64,000 bases of DNA from Meandrina meandrites (Eukaryota; Cnidaria; Anthozoa; Scleractinia; Meandrinidae). Below are positions 58,800-64,000 of the stretch, one piece after another. Positions within the stretch are counted from its first letter, which is position 1. Each line of letters opens with the position of its first letter. The stretch lies in contig OY855911.1 of NCBI GenBank assembly GCA_963693305.1, positions 26,906,939 to 26,970,938 on the forward strand, in the 5' to 3' direction. The notes under the pieces were generated by a model, which saw nothing but the letters and a program-made list of their open reading frames with translations, made no database searches and was not told the DNA's origin. The translations under genes were made by a program, and so were the position numbers.

Positions 58800-59300
58800 T
58801 CAGATCAATTCTCTTCAAATCAGTTAATGTAATTAAAATAAAACAAGCTCAATTCCAGGATTCTTGTCAGTATAATGATTGAAGAGAAAAGCAAGCAAAA
58901 AAAAAATGCAAATAAATTATTCAGACAGCGCGGAAAACGTACGTTTTAAGGTCAAACAGTTTTTTATCATTTAACCAGTAGCTCGTTCAAAATTGCTCTT
59001 TCCCCGGATTCGAGAAAAAGCTGTTCTCTTTCTTAATAGTTCTCGGACCGAGGGGTAAGCCCGCTCCCTCTCCCTCTCCCCCTCCCCCTCGTTTTCCTTT
59101 TTTCTCCCGCCCCAATTTTCGCGCGACCAGAATCTTCGCTCTCGCGCGACACACAGCACTTGGCTCGCGCGCACGGGAACGCTTGCTACACCAGGCTATC
59201 ACTACACGTGTAAACTCTGTAATGAAACTGATTTGCATTATTCTTATTCATAAGCCAGGAAACCAAACAGCGATCGCAAATCGGGAATCTGTAAAAACGG
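58800..59300. repeat. Repeated upstream cassette, copy 3
   Basis: It shares TCAGTTAATGTAA, CAGTATAATGAT.GAAGAG, CGTTCAAAATTGCTCT and CAGGAAACCAAACAGCGA with other copies, in the same order. A C/T-rich stretch (CCCTCTCCCTCTCCCCCTCC) interrupts it near 59065; the minus-strand Glu/Arg/Gly-rich frames here are low-complexity artefacts. Confidence 0.7.
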
Positions 59301-59929
59301 GAAAAACTGAAAAAAAAAACAAAAAAAACGATCGTGGCCAAACTTCATTCAACGATTCATTCAATGGTGCGGTACTCATTTTGAATTTCTGGATAAGTTA
59401 AAGCCTACAACGTTCATGTTTTGCTATTCACTTATTCATTTTTTTAATTCCTTTTCAAAGTGAGAAACAAAATTCTAGAGCTATATTGTCATAAATGTCA
59501 GAAAGTTTATAGCAAAATGTGACAGCCCCGTAAACCCATAATGAAAACCTAACTTTTACCAGAGCATTTAACAATATTTTAAGACTTTGTTCAAAGTGAC
59601 GCTGCAATTTTTTTTTTAAGCTAATGAACTCTTTAAATCAGTCTTTCAACCACAGGCAGCCTAAGACGTTGTTTTCGATCAACGTGACATATTGACGTTG
59701 GCGAATCAAGTTACGTCGCGTTTTCAGCCGATAGGTATGAGAATGCTTTGAAAATTGCTCCAAATAGTATATGTATTTAGGAATTTGAATAAAATGTCTT
59801 ACCTTATGTTTGCCTACCTTTCCCGTACTAAAAGAAGCCCCTTTTCAAAGTTAAAATAACAATCATTTCTCTCTCTCAAAATTGACTCGAGCGCACTCCA
59901 CTAATTTATGATTACTACTAGTTAAATAC

Positions 59930-60470
59930 ACTAATGGACCAATTTCAGTGCAATCAGGAACACGTCAATTTAGAATATCGAAGTAATATTTGTCGTTCAA
60001 AACTGTTCTTTCCTCTGATTCGCGACCATTAAAAAGATTGGAAATAAAATTAATGTAGAATCGACAGAACTATAACATTTGTCGCTAAATTATTTTTTAT
60101 GGAAATTTGGGTAAATGAGTCGACAAAAGATGCCGCTTTTAAAATATTCATACTATGATTTTATTTGTCAAAAATTTAAGGAAAACTTCTGTTCGTTAAA
60201 ATTCTCGACGCAAATTACAAAATGCTGTAAACGGGTTACGCAAATTTCGATATTCTACGGTGACATTAGACATCTTTATTTAAATACATTTACTTTTTCC
60301 AGGTCATTCGTAATAATCAACATTTTCAATTCATTTATTGCATTTCAAATACACCTGCCAATTTTCTAATTAAATTCATTTGGTAAATCGCACACTTAGA
60401 ATATTTATAGCAAAGGTTCAGGCAACCAAACAGCAATGACAAATCACAGATGATCGGCTTTTAATGCTGT
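59930..60470. repeat. Repeated upstream cassette, copy 4
   Basis: The best match to 55440-56090 across about 500 bp. The TATA-like sequence of copy 1 is replaced by ACTATAACATT, and the donor-like CAGGTGAGAG is replaced by CAGAGGAAAG, so this copy does not keep the proposed promoter features. Confidence 0.7.
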
Positions 60471-61701
60471 TGTCATCGAGTAAGATGAGAAGCTTTTTCA
60501 CCTGCTGAATTTGAGCTGTCTTTTTTCGGGTTAAATTTCAGCGCTTACATTATTATAAAAATGGTGGTTCCTGGGTGTATCGGACGCAGTTCAGTCGTTT
60601 TCGGAAAGATCCTTAATATCACTTAACACTGCAAAGACAAAACTGTGGGGAAAAATGCTTTTATCCTTCATCTCGCGGCTTTCCGCGTGCTTTTCTAGCG
60701 GGTCCTGAAGGCGTTAAGCCGCATTAGGACGCTGTTTAATTAAATAAGGCCCGGCTAAAATAAGACGCGAATCAGCGCCATTTACACACGCGCAAAACAG
60801 TCTCAAAACCGGATTTTGTACCATTTAACTTATACGGAGAGTTTTCGTTTTCGTGAAGAGCCGACAAATCGATAGGCCGTTTATACCAGCAACTCCAAGT
60901 CACGTTTCCGTTTACATTTGGAAACGGAATTTTTGTTTTCCATTTTTTAAAAGGAATCGTTTCCTCCCGTCCACATGTATCCGATTTTGAAAACGGATTT
61001 TTATACGGTTTGGCCTTGAATCATTCTTAAATTCTCCTCTCTTCCTCCGAAATCAAAGTTTGGTCGACAAATCTGTATCAGCAAGCACTTTTACAAACTG
61101 TTTAAACACAGTAAAACCTCCAAGGTCTTGCTTGTGGATTTTCAAGACCGGTGGTAAAAGAAGCCCAACTGATGAAGTCGTACACTGAAATAACAAGCTT
61201 GAACATTTCAGCTGAAAGAAAATATTAAAACGAGAGATGCTATACGTCCTCAAAAAAGCAAGGAGGCAGTGAACCGTTATCCGGCGCGAGATCAGATACT
61301 GCGATGTGATCGTTTTCAAAAAGTTCCGTTTTCACCCTCAACACGCAAACACGAAAGCGGCGCCTTGTTTTTACGGTCGGGAGGCGGGATTTTGTACCTT
61401 GTAAAGCTGGGCGTCTAGATCTTGTTATAGCCGTGTCTTCTTTAAGCACCTTCAATTTTTTCTCGTAGTGTCCCTTCAACACGTACAGATCTTACATGGG
61501 TTCTTTTCTTGACGCATTGCCATGCAAGTAACGACAAAAAAGTGCGCGGGGCAATGCTGGCGATACGAATTATTGGTACTCCGCTGGAGAAACAAGTTGC
61601 TATTTTGAGCTTACCTTGTTTGCTATAAGGCAAAGCAAATTAGGGAACAGTCATTAAAGTGCCCTGCCTTCTTTTTTTTTACCTTTTCGTGCACTATTTA
61701 T
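60471..61701. other. Intergenic, no gene seen
   Basis: Several stretches such as GAAACGGAATTTTTGTTTTC and GAAAACGGATTTTTATACGG (60925-61010) look like internally repeated, possibly transposon-derived sequence. No exon was recognised. Confidence 0.45.
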
Positions 61702-61903
61702 AGGGACGGGCCATTATTTTCCTGAGGGGGGGGGGGGGGGGTATGAAAAATGTTTCTCTCCAAACGTTTTTCTTTAATTTATGCACCTTTGCAAACAATT
61801 TTTTTACACATATCGTGTTTGCAAGCAATTTATTTTGTCTTTTTATGCCCAAACAATTTTTTCCAATATTTTTCATACCCCCCCTACATAATGGTCCGTC
61901 CCT
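61702..61903. mobile_element. 202-bp miniature inverted-repeat element
   Basis: AGGGACGGGCCATTAT on the left is mirrored by ATAATGGTCCGTCCCT on the right with one mismatch. A second inner pair is GGGGGGTATGAAAAAT against ATTTTTCATACCCCCC. The element is a long foldback. Open frames on both strands are incidental. Confidence 0.82.
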
Positions 61904-62189
61904 TATCTTGCAAAATTTCAATCCATTACGAACATCAGAAGTCTTGTTATTTTAACATTTATTTTCGAGAATTTACCGTCACAACCTTGTTCCAAGGCTT
62001 GGCTGCGAATGGGAGAAAGTGCAGTTTAAGGGTCAAAAATACCTCACGGCTTGAAATTATAATAACAGTAAGTATTGAAAATCACGCGAAAAGCAGCAAA
62101 AACTTTGGACTTGTTTTTCGTGGAATTTTCTATGCTGATAACATAATTTCAAAGTGATCAAAACGATTCTAACTTTACCTTTTTGGATA

Positions 62190-62800
62190 AAACCTTAGTG
62201 TGTTGCTTTTCAAATGACGAGCAGCACTTTCATGTGGTACGGTTAACGATGTTCTAAAACGTGGTGCAACGTTCGACTGTGGATGAAACTTTTGTCTTCG
62301 AATTAGAGACCCTAGTTTGTGACCATTCAAATAAAAGCTAATGAGCTACTGAGTGGCAATGTGCGTTATGTATGTTTAATGCTGCTCTCACTTCAGTCTG
62401 GGTGAAAGCGTAGTCCGAGGCCATTCAAATAAAAGTTACTGAGCGGTACTTTCATCATGTGATACTGTTTATTATGCTGAGCAAGGTGGTTGTAACTTTT
62501 CAGTCTGTGGGTGAAACCCTAGTGTGTGACCATTCAAATGAAAGTTATTGAGTAGTACTTTCATATGATGCTGTTTATTATAATGCACAAGGTGGTCCGA
62601 TCTTTTAAGTCTGTAAATGAAATCCTAGTGTGTGACCATTCAAATGAAAGCTATTGAGCAGTACTTTCATATGGTACTGTTTACTATGCTGTACAAGGTG
62701 GTTCTAACTTTTCAGTCTGTGAATGACCCCTAGTGTGTAACCATTCAAATAAAAGCTGTTGAGCACTCATTCCGCGTGGCGCTATTTGTTTTTCATTTGT
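62190..62800. repeat. Tandem array of a 100-110-bp unit, about five copies
   Basis: The landmark CCATTCAAAT.AAAG recurs at about 62321, 62421, 62531, 62637 and 62741. Units also share GTACTTTCAT, ACTGTTTA.TATGC and TTTCAGTCTGTG.ATGA. The array lies downstream of the K/R/S-rich gene's stop codon and may be within its 3' UTR. Confidence 0.9.
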
Positions 62801-62925
62801 CATTCATTCAAGTTTATATTCAACCTCACGCTAAAAACGACCGACTCTTCTCGTGTCTTCTCACTTTATGAGTGCATAGCTCGACGGATAAGGTGTGACC
62901 GGTTATGTTAATCTGAATTGGATTA

Positions 62926-63166
62926 TCACTGTCCTTCGCTATCACTCTCCGAGCTGCTTGAATCACTTTCGCTTTCACGTTTTTTCTTCTTCTTACGTTC
63001 ACTGCGGTGTTTGCGTTTCTTCTTGGACTTTCGCCGGTGTTTGTGTTTGTCCGATGAATGGTGTTTTCGTTTTCGGTTGTGTGACTTCTCTGTTGATGTG
63101 AGTTGATGGCCACCGTCTTCGCTTCTTATAACTGTGTCGTTGTTTTTGTCAACGCTTGGCGAGAGT
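62926..63166 (-). CDS. Last coding exon of a K/R/S-rich nuclear-type protein
   Basis: The acceptor TTTATTTCAG opens the exon at 63166 with one base that completes an Arg codon from the exon at 63882. It then encodes about 79 residues and ends in TGA at 62926-62928. The sequence moves from LSPSVDKNNDTVIRS into a dense basic stretch (KHKHRRKSKKKRKHRSERKK) and ends with an acidic/serine tail (SDSSSSESDSEGQ). Such KR/SR-rich tails are typical of splicing-associated and other nuclear proteins, but I cannot name the gene. Overlapping frames on either strand are shadows. Confidence 0.8.
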
Positions 63167-63168
63167 CT

Positions 63169-63191
63169 GAAATAAAATAAAATAAAATAAA
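63169..63191. repeat. (AATAA)n short repeat at the acceptor
   Basis: AAATAAAATAAAATAAAAT on the plus strand supplies the polypyrimidine tract (TTTTATTTTATTTTATTTCAG) of the last exon on the minus strand. Confidence 0.8.
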
Positions 63192-63881
63192 AGCAGTATC
63201 GTGATTAGGAGAGGAATCCTCTTCACTGATAAACAAATACTCCTTTAATTTGAAGTCCTGAGAAATTGCTGGATCTCATAGCTGACGATTCGTACAGTTT
63301 TTATGAAAAATTTATCAAGTGGCGACTTGCAAATACAGAAAAAGTGGAATGGTGCAAATCAAATTTTGAAAACATACAAAAACTATATCTTAATTGTTAA
63401 AGGTTTACAAATATGATCGAAGCTAGAAGCTAATTCCTGGCACAATTACAATTTTGGCGACAAACGTGTTTTTATTTTCTTTAGTTATTATCACAGGGAA
63501 TAAAGGAAGTTGTTGCAGCATTTCTTTCCCGTAAATTGAATTTTTTGAGGGATATTAATTCCTCGTTTTTGAAATATATGTAGGCGACATTTTGAACACA
63601 AGCAACGTTTCAAAAATAATTTTAAAGCTCTCAACAGCCAAGCAAACGTTGTAATGTGTTTTGATGTGTACAAGTCATAGCTGACTAAACATAATCTTTA
63701 TGCACTGACGTGTATGTCACAAAAGAATGGCATCAGTAACTGACTAAACTTCAAGCGTTAGGGTCATTTTATCAGAATGTTTTTTGTTATAAGCTTCGTA
63801 GCTGTTTCACAATTTTATTTATAATCCCGTTGCATTCCCTGTACATTGTTTATTCTTTTCTATGACCGTAAAAATCTCTAC

Positions 63882-64000
63882 CTCTCAGACAAAGGTTTGT
63901 CTTGTACTTCTCTTTCGCTCCCCTCGTCGCTACTGTAGCTTCTTTTTCTCTGTTCCCTGTTTTCGCGTCTTTCTGAAGTCCTGCTGTGATGTCTTTCCTT
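63882..64000 (-). CDS. Penultimate coding exon of the K/R/S-rich protein, cut by the window edge
   Basis: Open from the right edge to a donor AG/GTAGAG at 63882, leaving in phase 2. It reads KERHHSRTSERRENREQRKR, then SYSSDEGSEREVQDKPLSER. It matches the phase of the exon at 62926-63166, and composition continues from one exon to the next, which supports the join. The gene's 5' exons and any folded domain lie beyond the window. Confidence 0.75.

Noticed and set aside
58971..59238. Glu/Arg/Gly-rich minus-strand frames
   Set aside because: Low-complexity translation of a C/T-rich tract inside a repeated non-coding cassette.
62826..63113. 95-codon minus-strand frame starting MAINSHQQ
   Set aside because: It is the wrong frame of the K/R/S-rich last exon, which has a matching upstream exon in phase and characteristic composition.

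Overview
The window is animal nuclear DNA. It is AT-rich, genes are split into short exons with canonical GT..AG introns, and introns and intergenic space are crowded with microsatellites, small inverted-repeat transposons, a tRNA-derived SINE and retroelement debris. An anthozoan cnidarian, probably a stony coral, fits best. That is an inference from the class A GPCR style, the SINE type and the OTU-type transposon debris; no ribosomal or mitochondrial marker is present to prove it.

Positions 1-35,750 hold the amino-terminal part of one large minus-strand gene. Read 5' to 3' it encodes a signal-peptide exon (35,688-35,748), a CUB-like exon (34,151-34,543), an Ig-like exon (33,158-33,391), a cysteine-rich LRRNT exon (30,763-30,892), and then eleven separate 72-nt exons. 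Each of these encodes exactly one 24-residue leucine-rich repeat: 30,017; 25,657; 25,143; 24,090; 22,451; 20,690; 16,550; 9,853; 8,713; 6,685; 2,310. The first three junctions are phase 1, and every junction from LRRNT onward is phase 2, so the reading frame stays open across all 15 exons. The gene runs off the left edge, so its membrane or C-terminal part is not seen. Duplicated intron flanks show that the LRR exons multiplied by local genomic duplication. The introns carry many transposons, including a 5.2-kb element with 600-bp inverted repeats (10,009-15,176), TTAA-flanked elements, a SINE, an OTU-protease pseudogene and a CCACA/CCGCA array.

Positions 35,750-50,760 contain no gene I can support. 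They hold a 350-bp tandem array, several inverted-repeat miniature transposons, a second copy of a 1.5-kb repeat also found at 3.6-5.1 kb, and a large CTTC/CTTA microsatellite.

Positions 50,845-52,065 (minus) encode a complete single-exon rhodopsin-class GPCR of 406 residues. From 52 to 60.5 kb, upstream of it, a non-coding cassette is repeated; one copy has a TATA box and a good splice donor and may be a distal promoter with a 5' UTR exon.

Positions 62,926-64,000 (minus) hold the last two coding exons of a lysine/arginine/serine-rich protein whose 5' part lies beyond the right edge. A five-copy repeat of about 105 bp lies just downstream of its stop codon.
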